Shown: piece after piece, positions 18,247-30,609 of the stretch | Layout of the letters: every line of letters begins with the position of its first letter | How positions within the stretch are numbered: the first letter of the stretch is position 1 | Origin: Symsagittifera roscoffensis | Lineage: Eukaryota > Xenacoelomorpha > Acoela > Convolutidae | Assembly (NCBI RefSeq): GCF_963678635.1 | Contig: NC_087065.1 | Location: forward strand, 72,361,345-72,425,344 | DNA: 64,000 nucleotides | Direction of reading: 5' to 3' | Notes under the pieces: model-generated | Told to the model about the DNA's origin: nothing | What the model saw: only the letters and a program-made list of their open reading frames with translations | The model's database searches: none | Program-made: the position numbers and the translations under genes

Positions 18247-19933
18247 TTCGAGAGAGCAGAAGATATCGTCCAAACCCGCTCAGCTGCAAAAAATGGTCTA
18301 TTTGAAACAATCTGGGTGTGTCAAAGAACATTTATCATAATCAGCGACCGTTAAGTGCGCCAGTGCACAGTTCGGTTGGTCGACAAACCACAGGATACTG
18401 CGGGAACTGAACCATCCGGCAGTGGCAGTTCATACGTTGATTACTCAGATTTGAGAAAGAGTTATATGCCGAATCAAGGAAACGAGTCAGATAATGTTTG
18501 CCAGACAATTTCAAAAAAATTGTGATTCAGGGTGTCAATAAATGTAGACTCGAACAAAAACCCTAAGCCTAAAGCTAAAAACAAACAAGGATGGAAAACC
18601 GCAGGAATATATTTTGAGTCGCTTTGATCGTTTTGAGTTGTCAGAAATTTTGAGTTTGCATTATGCGTCACCGGTATAAGGCAGGTAAAAATGTTATGTG
18701 TTTGATCAGAGCCTAACTATTCACCTGCTAATCACATTCAAAATGAAAAACCTCTAGATTTATTCTTCGCTTTAATCTGAGATCATGAAAATTACTTTGC
18801 AGTGCATCCAATTGCATCTGATTCTGAAAATTTTGACAATAGCTAAGATCGACTATCTTGCCGGCTGGAGAAACATGCCGTGTTTGTTATTTGAAAATCA
18901 ATTGCACAAAGAAACAAGCAGTTGCTGGAATGAATTCTCTCAAAAATGCGGATGTCACTTTGAGAATCCTTGCTGCTTTAGCGGAGCTTCCTGAAAAAAG
19001 TTTCTTGATTTTTTAATTTTTTGTTTCAATTTTGAAAATTAATTCCCTTGTGCTTGGTTTTCATAACAAAATAAATTGCGAATTGAGTGTTATCAATCTT
19101 ACAATCAGCCATTTTTTTGCGTCGTTCTTGCCGAGAAAAAGACGCTTTGGCTTGACGAGGAGAGATGCTTTGGCCAGATACATCAGTATCGAGAAAGACC
19201 AATGGTTTGAAATCAACATAGTGTGCTGCTAAGTTTTTAAGCAGCAAAACCTCACAACCTTTTGAAAGTCGCCATTCTTGGGAATCTGTGCTTAGGGAGG
19301 ATGGGATCTGTTGCTAGCAAAAAAACGAGCGTGAGTCGGACACTTTAATGAAAAATCTCAAGTTCAGCGAGCAGATAGATTCCATCATAAGCACAATCCA
19401 ACTCCACAAAAAAGCATGCTGAGGTGAATATGTCGACGAGAATAATTCCCGAGAGATAGTTTGTGATATTATGGCCGAGTCCACTCTGGAATAAGAGTGC
19501 AACTTGGAACGAACTACTTGAACTGTAAGCTGTTTGTTGTTTTTGTTCGTTTTATTTGAGTTTTCTAATTTAAACGTATTCTAATTTTCCGTACTATTTT
19601 TGCTGAATGTAATATGCGACGTTTTGGTCTTAAAGTTTGGCCGTTTGGTCAAACTGTTCAGTGGAGGAGAAAAACAACGGATGTAAAGGCAACAGAATGA
19701 AGTTCGAAAAACTGCTGCTACAGTAAATTTGTTTGCGAATAAAGGTTAACAAAACTTGAACAGCTACAGCTACATCAAATTTTAAAATCAAAACACAAAA
19801 GTGTCAAAAACTCAAAAGCAAAAAGCACATAATGTTTTTTTAAACGATGTTCTGGTCTGTTCTGTTTTCGCAAATTGAAATTGAATTGAATTGAAATGAA
19901 CTGGTGAATTAGTTCACTTCATTTTGATCAGTT
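18247..19933. other. Gene-free stretch
   Basis: AT-rich sequence with only short, unconvincing ORFs on both strands. No RNA gene or repeat structure recognised. Confidence 0.5.
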
Positions 19934-20055
19934 GGCAGGAAAATGAAATCGAAGTTGGGTGTATGTTGACAGGAATTGAGATCGAATTTGAGTGTAAATT
20001 GCAAGAATTGAGATCGAAATTGAGCGTATGATGGCAGGAGTTGAGATCGAACTTT
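19934..20055 (+). repeat. Minisatellite, unit about 34 bases, near four copies
   Basis: Repeated units of the form GGAATTGAGATCGAATTTGA followed by GTGTAAATTGCA, with variation. On the minus strand it reads as repeated N-S-I-S-I-P residues, but the frame has no conserved context and is probably not a gene. Confidence 0.65.
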
Positions 20056-22311
20056 GTAAATTTGGGGTAGAAAAAAAGTCGAATGTTTGGTTTTTCAACC
20101 GGTAGCGGATCAACTGTTAGCATTTATTGAGGTTGAACTTGCTGGTGAACACCTGGTGAAAAAAAAGTTTATAAAAAAACGAAACTACATATGTAACTAG
20201 ATTCCACAAATGAAAGCAGATTCTATTGACAATTTTCGGATTCCGCTGGCAGTATGCGGAGTCCGCGTTCTATTTTCAGATTCCGCTTACAGGTGCGGAT
20301 TTCACAACAGCTCCAATTTTCATACTCATATTTGTTGTCCGCAAACTGTTCGGATTCGAAAAACTGTTCCAGATTCCGCAAATACTATTTATGGAGCAAT
20401 TTTGAGCGGCTAAATGTTTTATCTATTTGTTTGTGGAATCCAAAACAGTGAAGAAGATTTAAAAAAGTAGCAATTTTGCTGATTACGCGACAAATCTGAC
20501 TTTGGTTTGTTGAAGAAACCGCCTACTGTTCTTAAAGTGCACAATTATGCCTCAAAATGTTTTAAATTAGTATTCAATCCTTGTTTGTGGGTCATCACCA
20601 ATCAAAATGGGTAGTTAATAAGAGAAAACAAGAGAAAAAGTGGTTATTGCATTGCATAATTTCAATTAGCTTAAGTCCAAATTTTAAAAAGATCTATTAT
20701 CTTCTTTTTATCGCAAAACCACTCTTATTTTTCTGGTTCTTGCAAAATCAAAAACAACCGGAAGGTGTTGAAACCAAGTTTATAATTTTGTAGTTTTCAT
20801 ATTGTCCGTGCTGAGGTGTTCCACTCATGATTTGATCCACACGGTCGATCCATATCTTATTTTCGACGCAAGTTATGACGGTCGAACATAGGTTATAGAC
20901 TGAGCAAAGTCCATAGCAGCAATTGTAACTTTGCCTTATAATACTTATATATTCAATTTGAATATGTTTGCTGCTAGATAAATTGACAAGGAAACCGGAT
21001 CTTTGTGGAAACAAACTTTGTTAGAAAATTGCAAATAATCGTCAGCTACAATTAAAAGTATAATAATTCCATTTCACTCACAGGTCAAAGTAATTACAAC
21101 TAGTTTTGTCTATGAAAAAATTCATTCTTCTTAGTTCACTACGAAAAGGCAAAATTTGTTCTGCAACCAGTTGATTTTTCCCATGCTGAGTATATATGAA
21201 TATCAGAAATTGTTACAGTGATTGAACGAGATAAAAACTAAGAAAAAATTAGTGCAAAAAATAGTTAATTCCCTACCCCACCCCACCACCTCAGATAAGC
21301 ATCAGTTTTATGGTGTAACGAGAGGATCTAAAGGTTAAATATCAAGACCAAATAAGTTTGCTATGGCCTAATTAGTTCACATGCAAACTTATTTCACAAT
21401 CTTGCGAACAAAAAACTTACTTCTAAAAAATTGGGGAAAAGAAAAAAGAGCCAAACAGTTTCCCATTATGACTTTACCTCCAGATTACAAGCTACAATCT
21501 TCTAGGGTCTTTCCCGTTATAGTCCCCCGAGCCTCTCAGGCTAATAACAGAAAATTCAGCTTCCCACTATAACTAGCTAGAAGAGAACACAACAGGGAAT
21601 ACCCAAATTATAACCGGCCAATATTTGAAAACTTTGATGTTGGTTCTATATAATTATTTAGTCGCTACTAAATTTTTCCAGATCCCCTATTGCGTTTTTC
21701 TGAAATTCGATTTCTAAAGCCTATTTACAATATTTTTTATTGTTCTAAATTGCAGCAGAACATGTCAGAGTGAATTAGTGAACCCAGCATTTTAGCCTTC
21801 ATTTATGTAGACAAGACTGCTCGTATATCAGCGCGAAACTCTGAATGTTATGGGCTGCATTTCAAATTAACTCGTTTTTTTTTCGGTTGATTAATTGACA
21901 AAATAACCAAAAAAAAGAAATCTTGTTCGCTTTTTTCTTAATTGAAGGGTTGCGTTCAGCGTCTCGTTTTGCTTTCAACGGAATAAATTGGCGGCCTCAA
22001 TTTGATTTGGAACGATTAATTTGCCATTTACTAGTGTTATAAGAACGCATTCTATTGCGCGTTAAGTACAACAAGAGTGCACGTATCAGGGGCGAAGCCC
22101 TGAATGTTCCGACTGCCTTTTAAGGTCTATGGAGCAGTATTAACAAGGAAAATTTAAAGGTAAAAAAGTAAAATTAAACTTTTTTTTCTAAAAAGATCGA
22201 GGTTTTTTGTGAAAACATGCCCCCACATGCCATATTAAGTACAAAGTTATAAATTTTGCTCCTATTAACAAATCAATTATGACATATAAGCTTCGTTGAA
22301 CCAATTTGGAA
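20056..22311. other. Gene-free stretch with dispersed short motifs
   Basis: No supported gene. Between 20235 and 20385 the octamer GATTCCGC or its variants recurs in both orientations. A diverged direct repeat around GCGAA(A/G)(C/C)(T/C)CTGAATGTT occurs near 21835 and 22095. Confidence 0.4.
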
Positions 22312-22511
22312 NNNNNNNNNNNNNNNNNNNNNNNNNNNNNNNNNNNNNNNNNNNNNNNNNNNNNNNNNNNNNNNNNNNNNNNNNNNNNNNNNNNNNNNNN
22401 NNNNNNNNNNNNNNNNNNNNNNNNNNNNNNNNNNNNNNNNNNNNNNNNNNNNNNNNNNNNNNNNNNNNNNNNNNNNNNNNNNNNNNNNNNNNNNNNNNNN
22501 NNNNNNNNNNN
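22312..22511. other. Assembly gap of 200 N
   Basis: Exactly 200 N bases, a scaffolding placeholder. True distance and even adjacency of the two sides are not proven. ORFs crossing it are meaningless. Confidence 0.99.
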
Positions 22512-22797
22512 GTGCTAAAAGTGATAAAAAATGTATCATGAATGACGGATTCTTATGAAAAAAATCCCCGCATAGTTGCTCTATCGTGAGTGGAACACTC
22601 CAACTTCAAAAAGGGGGAACCTTGTAGGGAAATTCCTTGTTATTAATTTATAAAGATCATAACTTGAACTAGTTTTACTTTGGCAAAAGTCATTGCTAAC
22701 TTCTGATGTCTGAAAACTTTCAACACATTAAACAACTTTGACAATTATGCAAACGCCTTGACAGGCGAGAGATAATGACAAAAGGTGCGCAAATCCG

Positions 22798-22830
22798 TAA
22801 TCTGGGTAAAATCGTTATTTACCCAGATTA
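22798..22830. repeat. Perfect 13-base hairpin
   Basis: TAATCTGGGTAAA and its exact complement around a 7-base loop. Isolated, with no adjacent gene, so no function can be assigned. Confidence 0.6.
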
Positions 22831-25800
22831 AGCATTGAAACGGGGTAACCCGGGAACATCATAATAATTGAACACTCAGAGCAATCAGTTAGTGAATAAA
22901 TTCTTCCTTGACTAACTTTTCAATACTAAATTCCTGTAATTATCTCATAATTCTGCGAGATCAACTTTGAGTAGAAATTTTATCGCATTTATAGATAAAT
23001 CGAGTTTTCAATTTTACTTACACTTAATAATTGTTCTATTCCGAGAAAACAAGTGTTGCGCTGCTCCTACAAAAGCAATGAACAACACTGATGAATCAGG
23101 GGAGCTATAATTTGTGAAAGACATTATCAAAAAGTCTTGAATCTGAAAAAGGGCAGTGACATAAGTGAACCTCTGTACACTAAGTTGAGGTCCACAGGTA
23201 AACATCCGGCTCGTTTGTAGGGTTCAGCAAAAGTATACAAGAAAGAACTAGCATTATAAGAAGAACATAATAGAAAGCGCACTTCATCGATTTTTCAGAA
23301 GTACTTCAACTTGGAATAAGTTTGATGTGGCCATGAAGGTAAATAGAAAACAATGGGTGGACCACCAACACCCAGAATCTTGGAACGATAAGACTGTTTC
23401 GAGGATCCTTGACAGATTGGCAAAGGAATAGTCAAAAAGAGCCCAGGCAAGGACCTACATCATGGGGCTTTGATAATAAATATACAGCACCCATGAAAAT
23501 GGTGCAGTACCGAGGCAATGAAAGTCTGATAGTTGCAAATAAGGTGCGGAACACAATTGAGGCACTAATTTTTTTGAGCTCCAGAAACCTGCAAACTTGC
23601 CTAAAACCTCGAAATCTTCTTTTTTTGCGTGAAATTAAATCAAAACTGGCGGTTGACTATCATTACTCGCGCCAAAATTTTGATTCGTCTGAACTAGAAC
23701 TAACTACGTACGGCTTGTGTCTCGTTCTTATTAAGTTTTTCTTTTCTCCAATAAAATACTGCTCTAAAACATCTCGCACAAGAAAGTTCATTCACATTTT
23801 TTGAATTTAGTTTTGACTGTCGGTGACTTTCTTTAGAACTTTCAGGGCAGAGTTTTCGGCTACGTCTCTAATGCACAGAATTTCAAGGAAAAGTTTTCAA
23901 CAAACGATTTTGAACTAAATCACATTCTAATTGTCTAGCCAATATCTAGTACTGATTGCTTGTGGGGTTTACATATTTTCTTTTTTAATAGCTGTCCAAG
24001 CGACCAAGTTGGTTACACCGAATGAGCTTGTTCTTCTATTTTTTTTGCTTCAACAGTTGTTGTGTAGAAAAACAGTCTTGATTTGTCGGATATAAAATTG
24101 GTCCTGGGTGCCAAACTTGTAATTTTGGAGTTCAGCTGCTGCTATCAGTCGAGTTCTTTTTTTATTCAAAATTGGCATTGCATTTGGCTACATGAACAGC
24201 ATATCCGCTTGAGTTGGTTGCATCCAAGCAAAAACTATTGTTGAATCATTCCAGTAGTTGACATTTACAACAAAATGAAAATTTGCCTAAAAATAGCACC
24301 CGTCTTAAATATTTACAGCCCATGAACTTTGAACACAGCCCAAGTCTTGGAACAAAAAGATAACTTTCTTCCTCGCGAACTTCTTGTTAAGATTTAGCCT
24401 CAAATAAATAGCTACACAAAAAGCCATCTCCGATGCATTGCAGAAGAGATGATGCTCGAGTTGCTGGAAGCAATTTTTGGTCAGTTACTGAGGTTCAGCC
24501 AAGAAAGACGGTGAAGTTAAGAGGTCTAATCATTATTGGAATTGATTTGCTATATGTGCTCAAACATCGTCTTGTCAGTTTAAAATCTATACTCATTTTT
24601 TTTTGGAAAAAAATATCGTTAAGCGGTTTCCTAGTCCATGGAGATCAGAAAATTATTCCAAAAGGGTTAGCTCTCACTCGGCAAGTGGTCTTACAAGTCA
24701 AATATTTTGAGAAAAAATAATAGTCTGCTTTCAACGGAACAAGGTGGAGGTCTTCTTGTTTTTCTTGGTTTTTAGTGCGTTCTAGCTTTTTTGCTGGGGT
24801 TTATTTTTGAATTTGGAAAATTTCATGACAGTTTTTGGACTATTGTTTTGTTATTTTGCAGTTCTCGCTTATATCAATCAACATTTCTCTGGTCGCCGAC
24901 TTTCAACTCAATCTTTTGCGCACGCTTAGTTCAGAGTGTCCCTGACACTCATTCACATGCCGATGGCTGCTTCACCAGTATCTGCAGGAGTGATGTACAC
25001 ATCCACTTTGAAATGATTGAAATTTCCAGCTTTTTGTCTGTTCATCGTCTGTTAAATGCAAAACTTGTAAGGCAAAATAACTATTAGAAGATAAACTTTA
25101 CATCGTGCGACTCATTCGAAACTTTTTTTCGGATCAATTGCTCTTCGCCAGCAGTGGTGATATTTTTTCTGTCTTTAGGGTGTGATTGTAGTTGCATGTG
25201 CAACTTGGTATTGTGGCAACATGGAGAAGTGCAACATGTAGAAATTGAACTCAACGAAATGGTTGAAGAAGTCTGGCTGCTCTTTGAAAACAACCTGCAG
25301 GAAATTGTTCAAAAATCTGTCTTTATAAAATTGAAGCTGAATCATTGAAAATAGTTCTGCACTTAGTTGTTGTTAAGTCCCACCGTAAAATTGCAGCGTA
25401 CGGCATGTTGAAGTGTCTCCCGTATAGCAAACTTTGATTGGATACAGGCATAATCTTGGTCTAACCAGTTTTAATGATCTCCTACATGAAATATATTTAA
25501 AAAAAATTGCGGAGAAGCTTTGCGAATTAGTTGGCCAAAATTGGTCAATCATTCAAAGTTGATTTTGCCGTAGATCTCCTGTCATTTGTTGATGGGCAAT
25601 TTCAGACAGGCTAACCTTTCTGAATTTTTTGTTGTGATCTGATTGAAAAATCGGATGTACTCAAGCTCCTTGAAGGAATCTTGAACTTCTAGAGAACATG
25701 GAATGTCGTATATTTCCCAGAAAGTGTTAAGTGATGCTGACTGGCTGTCAAAGAAATGGATAACCTTCCTCGACGATTGACGATTGTTGAAAGTTTCAGT

Positions 25801-25873
25801 GGGTATCAGCAACACCTGAGACTGACCAGTTAAGCAATTTGTCGAATAACAATGTGTTGTCGTCTTGAAGCTC
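22831..25873. other. Gene-poor stretch left of the duplicated region
   Basis: Only weak ORFs, for example on the minus strand at 25582-25935, which could be an exon because it is free of stops and moderately protein-like, but no family or splice pair can be shown. Confidence 0.35.
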
Positions 25874-26574
25874 CGCGACTTTACGATGTGAGTGAAGACA
25901 GACAGTCCAAACAGCCGATTAAGTTTTTTAGGCATGGTAAAAGCTGGACCTTTTCAGTTTTACTAGCTAAATTTTCATAGGTCTCTAGCTTCATTTTGTT
26001 TATTTAAATACTCGGCATCTGTGATCATTTCTAACGCCAAGCGAAAAACTCTTAAATTGTTACCAGACATCGGTAGAATTGTTAGATTGTTTTGATCAGG
26101 GGATACTCAAAGTTCTTCCAGTTAATTCCGAATTTTTCTCGAAAACTGTCGTAGTTAAGTTTTTCTCGACACCATGAAATCTAGTTCTTGAGCAAAAATT
26201 CGGATTGTGTGAGTTATACAGTTTTGATGAACATCTTTTTTCTTGTCAAACTTTGAACTGGATTGCGTTAAGCTCTGAAATGTACAGCGCCAAACTCTAA
26301 GCAATAGGCTACAAATGGTTCACATAAAAGAACACGAACTTTATGCATGATGAAACGCAAGTCAAACTGGCTGCAGATTTGTCCAAAAATAACAAACTAT
26401 TTTTCAAAGGTAACAAACAAATTTCCAAAAAGGTCCTAAAGTGTCAAAAAGAGCTCGTAGGTTGTCAAAAAGAGCTCTTAATAAAATGGCCAAAAAATTG
26501 GTAATTTCAGCAGAAGCTACCAGTATTTTCTCACAGGTGGTTCAAAAAGCTATTTTTTGTCCAAAAGCAGCCGT

Positions 26575-26960
26575 TTAAGTTTCGCTCAAACTGTGTAGGC
26601 TGTGATTAAACCTCTTGGATTGAAAACCGAAGAGTTTGAAACAAACGGTGCGCTGAGTCATCGAGCTAGTTAGTTGATTGACCCCCGACCAACAACGAGT
26701 GTCTTCTTGTTGGTCCCACTTTAGACCGAAATTATGTGTTGACTTATCGGCACAATATAAACTTTCTTTAACTACTTGCGAGATTGCGCTTCCGGCGGCG
26801 CTAAATTGAAAACTCTCTTTGTTACTTTGCTGAATAAATTCGTCAACTAAAAACCTAAACTTAGCTAACAAACCAGATCCACATTTAGCTCAAACGCATC
26901 GTCTGGATCTTCAATAGAATTCAGATGGTCATACATATAAAAACTATGAAAAAGAGCAGA
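26575..26960 (-). other. Possible host exon region (copy A)
   Basis: Minus-strand frames with protein-like composition: one ending at 26575 includes AISQVVKESLYCADKS and NFGLKWDQQEDTRCW, and just upstream another reads HLNSIEDPDDAFELNVDLV. Unit B repeats the region near 35980-36340. No family recognised and no exon border established. Confidence 0.25.
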
Positions 26961-27563
26961 AGCTGCATCAGGAAACATCGCCTGCTTTTAAATCTGCAAT
27001 ATTCGGTGCAATGCTTAGTTTGCGCAAGTGAGCGAGTGTCTCAAACCCAATAAGTGTCGTGTTTTTTTTATTAACAGCGACATCTAATGTGTGATTCTAT
27101 TGTCTTAAAAAGCAAAGAGATGGTAGATCCTCTGGTAGAACAGCAAATTGAAGAAATATTTTCTCGATATTCACTGATACAGCATGTTGATGCTGTCTAG
27201 TTTATAGATGAAAAAAACTCAAATTGGAATTTCGTCGTGTCCACAAAACAGATTTTTTAAAGTGAAGTTTCTTGAAATTTTGATGCTCCATTCAGTGGGC
27301 GGCTATTTTTATCAGATTTAATCGAGTTGAAAACTGTATGATGCGGTAAATTCCAATCTCAAACGGTTGGTTTATGCGTATCATGAGGCCGAATGGTGAT
27401 GGTGTAACATTTGTCGAGATTAATCTGTTTAGGTCCTAAAGTTTTCTTTGATTTTTTTTGTTTTTATTACTGTTGTGGTGCTGATTCCCTTGACGGTTAA
27501 ACCTAATTCATTGCTTGTAAGCAGCAAACAACTTTTTCTGTGAACCATAAAAGCCTTGAAACC

Positions 27564-27926
27564 CTAGCACAGGTGTGATTGCAATAACACTAATTGAATC
27601 CGACGATGCTTGAAGATTTGATATCGGTAGTAAATTTTGCTATTTTCAACTAAGGATTTACTATTGAAAACTGCAATATCAGTGTCAGGTTTGTCTTTAG
27701 TGATGCTTGCTTGAACACTGTTAGGACAAGTAATAGGGACTTTGACAGATTGATGCGGGTTAAGTTTGGATGCCGTAGCGTTGTAGGCCTTGGATGGGCC
27801 ATTATTTTCAGAAAAACTGTACAAATAAACTCGTTCTGCTCCATGAAGCAAACCATTTTGAGCAGACGTGCAGCTGTTCTTTGTGTATTTGTTGCTTTTT
27901 GGACGTTTTCGAATGCTGTAAATGAC
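27564..27926 (-). CDS. Putative terminal exon of an unknown host gene (copy A)
   Basis: On the minus strand a strong acceptor (TTTTTCTTGTTTGCAG) at 27927 precedes an open frame of about 120 codons ending in TAG at 27564, with residues including LLHGAERVYLYSFSENNG and KVPITCPNSVQASITKD. The same frame, acceptor and stop are kept in unit B with very few substitutions. No protein family recognised. If real, its upstream exons would lie to the right, and the retroelement would sit in an intron only 41 bases from this exon. The alternative is a chance ORF preserved because the duplication is young. Confidence 0.35.
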   Translation of the reverse strand, partial: VIYSIRKRPKSNKYTKNSCTSAQNGLLHGAERVYLYSFSENNGPSKAYNATASKLNPHQSVKVPITCPNSVQASITKDKPDTDIAVFNSKSLVENSKIYYRYQIFKHRRIQLVLLQSHLC

Positions 27927-27967
27927 CTGCAAACAAGAAAAACCCAGCTTGTTCTCCTTTAGGAAAT

Positions 27968-28376
27968 TGGAACCTGATCTAAACTACTTTTTATTATTGG
28001 AGAAATTCGATATTTTACCACTGTAAAACATTTAACATTAATCAATCATAATCCATCCAACTAACAACCCACTTATTTGTAAGTGTTGAAATTACTTGTA
28101 ATTTCAGCACCAGAGAGATTTGAATTTAACTTAGAAATTAGTTACCTCTCCAAGAGAACTTCAGCAGTCGCAATAAGCCAGAATATTCTAGATCTATTGA
28201 GCCTAGCAGAGACTAGTTAAACACCCTGAGACTAGTAGATATAAGAGTAAGATTAGGATCGGTATTAGACTAAGAAGTTGCACGAATCTATCTGGCCGAA
28301 AATAAGATAGCGTGACGAGCAGACGGTGTACCCTATCCGAAATTACTCTATGAGTTAACCTCAAGGACCTAACTCA
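27968..28376 (+). repeat. 5' LTR (copy A)
   Basis: 409 bases, TG...CA ends. At about six positions it differs from the LTR of unit B, and at each of these the unit B copy agrees with the first-order 3' LTR sequence or is nearer to it. Confidence 0.9.
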
Positions 28377-28378
28377 TC

Positions 28379-28393
28379 TGGTGCGACCATAAG
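28379..28393 (+). other. Candidate primer-binding site
   Basis: TGGTGCGACCATAAG begins two bases after the LTR end, the normal place and with the TGG that would pair with a tRNA CCA end. The matching tRNA was not identified. Confidence 0.45.
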
Positions 28394-29612
28394 TCTCGAA
28401 TAAAGACCTTAATAGCTTAGAATTAACCAAAATTAGATTAGAAAACAGACAAAACATTTTCAAAATGTTACATGACAATAACTTAATTGAAATGTCTCTA
28501 CGACTCAATAGATCAGAGCCGATATTCCGCACAATACTAGAACTACCCGGTATTGGAAAAAGACCTCGGACGAGAGAAGACATACGACTACATAGAAACT
28601 TACCATTTAGTTTCATGGTTGTACGGCAAAAGCCAACACAAACTTTTATATTTGGAATCTTTTTAGCAAGGAATTTAGATTTTGATTTGCAAACATAAAA
28701 TTTTGAAGTAAATCTTCATGATTATTTCAGGCGCTAAACAAATTACTAATGTACATTAACGATTGATAAAAAGATCTCAAGTCGTTTTCTCAATTTCTGC
28801 AGTATTATATAAAACATATTTATGTGAAAAATATTTATTGAAAATAAAAATAAAATTTAGTAGCATGACAATAAATAGTTGGTAATTATAAATCGTCCTG
28901 TTGTTTCAGCTTCATCACCTAAACATAACAGCAATCATAAGCTAACTAACATCATAAAAAACTAAAACTTTATATCAATTAAATTTAAACCATTTTAAAC
29001 TTAAATTTACTTAATTGTAAACCAGATCATCAAGGCTTATCCTTGGAACTTAATAAATTTTCTATCGCATTAATTTTTAATTCTGATCATCAAGGCTTAT
29101 CCTTGGATCAAAAAGAACACTTTTATTCTCCCCCACCCACTTATCAAGTGTCTAACGACCTCAAACGTCGATTCACTACCCAACCTTTTCAAAGACCCAG
29201 GACTAATGGAAATTTTTAATAACACTAAACATTCAAATTAGGCTAAACAGTGAAGAACTTCGGTTATTCATCCTTCACTTGAACCCTCTTCTTACCAGAC
29301 CCAAGATAGATCTTAGACTTAGTAAGTTTAAAAAAGTATCTAACGAACTACTTGCGTTCTAATTATACCTGAACCTTGTGGATCGATTTACTATTCTCCA
29401 ACCCTTGAACACAATTTCTACCCCTAAGTAAGTTAACACCTTAACTTAGACTAGCCACGAGAAAGTAAAAAATCATTCTCCGGAATCGATATACTTTTCT
29501 CTCCAACCCTGAACAAAAAGACCCAGGTTAAGCTAACCAAAAGTCGTAAGGACTATTAGTCTAGGAAAATAAAAATCACTAATAACTTCTAGCATCCCTC
29601 ATCCTAAACCTT
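28394..29612 (+). other. Retroelement leader (copy A)
   Basis: About 1.2 kb between the LTR and the first gag ORF. It contains a short open frame at 28465-28698 (MSLRLNRSEPIFRTILELPG) kept in unit B up to a stop, and a duplicated hairpin motif listed below. It may hold splice-donor, packaging or translation-control signals; none is demonstrated. Confidence 0.4.
29025..29107 (+). repeat. Duplicated 23-base hairpin motif in leader
   Basis: GATCATCAAGGCTTATCCTT followed by GGA occurs at 29025 and again at 29085. Each copy folds as CAAGG-CTTAT-CCTTG. Both copies are unchanged in unit B at 38424 and 38484. Confidence 0.7.
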
Positions 29613-29995
29613 ATGTCATTCAAAAAATTAGGAAATAAACAACCAATCGTTTTACACAATTGTGAAATAGACAACCAAAAATACGATCTTGTAATAACCC
29701 CACATACACAAACAGTTGGATACATTCGAACAAAATGACAAACAATAAAAAGAAAAATTATAAACAAACAAAGACAAATAACTCGAAAAAGATTTTCAAA
29801 AGAAACGCATTTTCCGAATCAGAAGCCAGCAGTTTAGACGAACTATACAAATTAAAGGAATCAATATATAAAAATTGCCCCATTTATGACCAATTAGATT
29901 TTTCCGATTCAGAAACAACTTCAAACTCATCAAAAAGAGGAAAAAGAAGAATCAAAAAGCAATATAAACACAAACCAGTACACCTATATAATTAG
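29613..29995 (+). pseudogene. Gag ORF-a, copy A, broken
   Basis: Starts MSFKKLGNKQPIVLHN and stops at a TGA at 29736-29738 where unit B has CGA. A 4-base deletion near 29797 relative to B then shifts the frame; the remainder reads SESEASSLDELYKLKES and FSDSETTSNSSKRGKR. Function unknown; the position suggests an N-terminal gag segment or a leader protein. Confidence 0.55.
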
Positions 29996-30050
29996 AATCA
30001 ACCAATTAGACATATTGATAATTAGATTTTAACAGCCATCAAACAAAAAA

Positions 30051-30581
30051 ATGAGCCAAACTCAAAGTGACGAAAGTCCAGATGAAGAAGCAGTTTTTCC
30101 CTTTCTTATAGATTCACTCCATGATAGAGGACAAACACGATTTTGTAAAAACTTACTCGTAAATTTGTTTGAACCAGGAATCAGTCCATGCAACACAAAA
30201 TTCCCGGATGTAAAAATCAAAAGACAAATTATAGAACATTATCTGAAAGACATTTGTAACCTAACACAACAATACGGAATCTACACCATAGAATTCAGCA
30301 CACCACGAACAGCTCATAACAAATATGTAATTCAAACAGACGATATAGATTTAGATTTTTCAAAAGTATTCATAGAATATACCAAAATCATACAATATCA
30401 TAATTCACAAAGAGCAAACTCCATATTCACTAACGAACTTTTTGCAATAATATATAGTTGTATATCTATATTAGAAAAAACAGAAGTTCAAAGCACGTCA
30501 CCAACCGAAACATCCAAAAATACAAAAGTAAGAAACGAAATCAACATTTTTACACATAATCCGCAAAAATTTCACCAATAA
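30051..30581 (+). CDS. Gag-region ORF-b, copy A
   Basis: 176 residues beginning MSQTQSDESPDEEAVFP, with LHDRGQTRFCKNLLVNL and IIEHYLKDICNLTQQYGIY. It resembles no domain I recognise. Unit B carries the same frame and length with a few substitutions, so it was open before the duplication. By position it may be the matrix part of gag. Confidence 0.5.
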   Translation: MSQTQSDESPDEEAVFPFLIDSLHDRGQTRFCKNLLVNLFEPGISPCNTKFPDVKIKRQIIEHYLKDICNLTQQYGIYTIEFSTPRTAHNKYVIQTDDIDLDFSKVFIEYTKIIQYHNSQRANSIFTNELFAIIYSCISILEKTEVQSTSPTETSKNTKVRNEINIFTHNPQKFHQ

Positions 30582-30609
30582 TGGTGTCTCACAAAACACA
30601 AAACATGAT

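Noticed and set aside
20235-20385. Repeated GATTCCGC motif as a CRISPR-like or regulatory array
   Set aside because: Irregular spacing, mixed orientation and a eukaryotic context; no array structure.
22273-22541. ORFs across the N run
   Set aside because: They consist almost wholly of N bases in the assembly gap.
23409-25348. Several ORFs of 60-130 codons
   Set aside because: Composition is not protein-like, no conserved motif, no splice context; expected by chance in 3 kb of AT-rich DNA.
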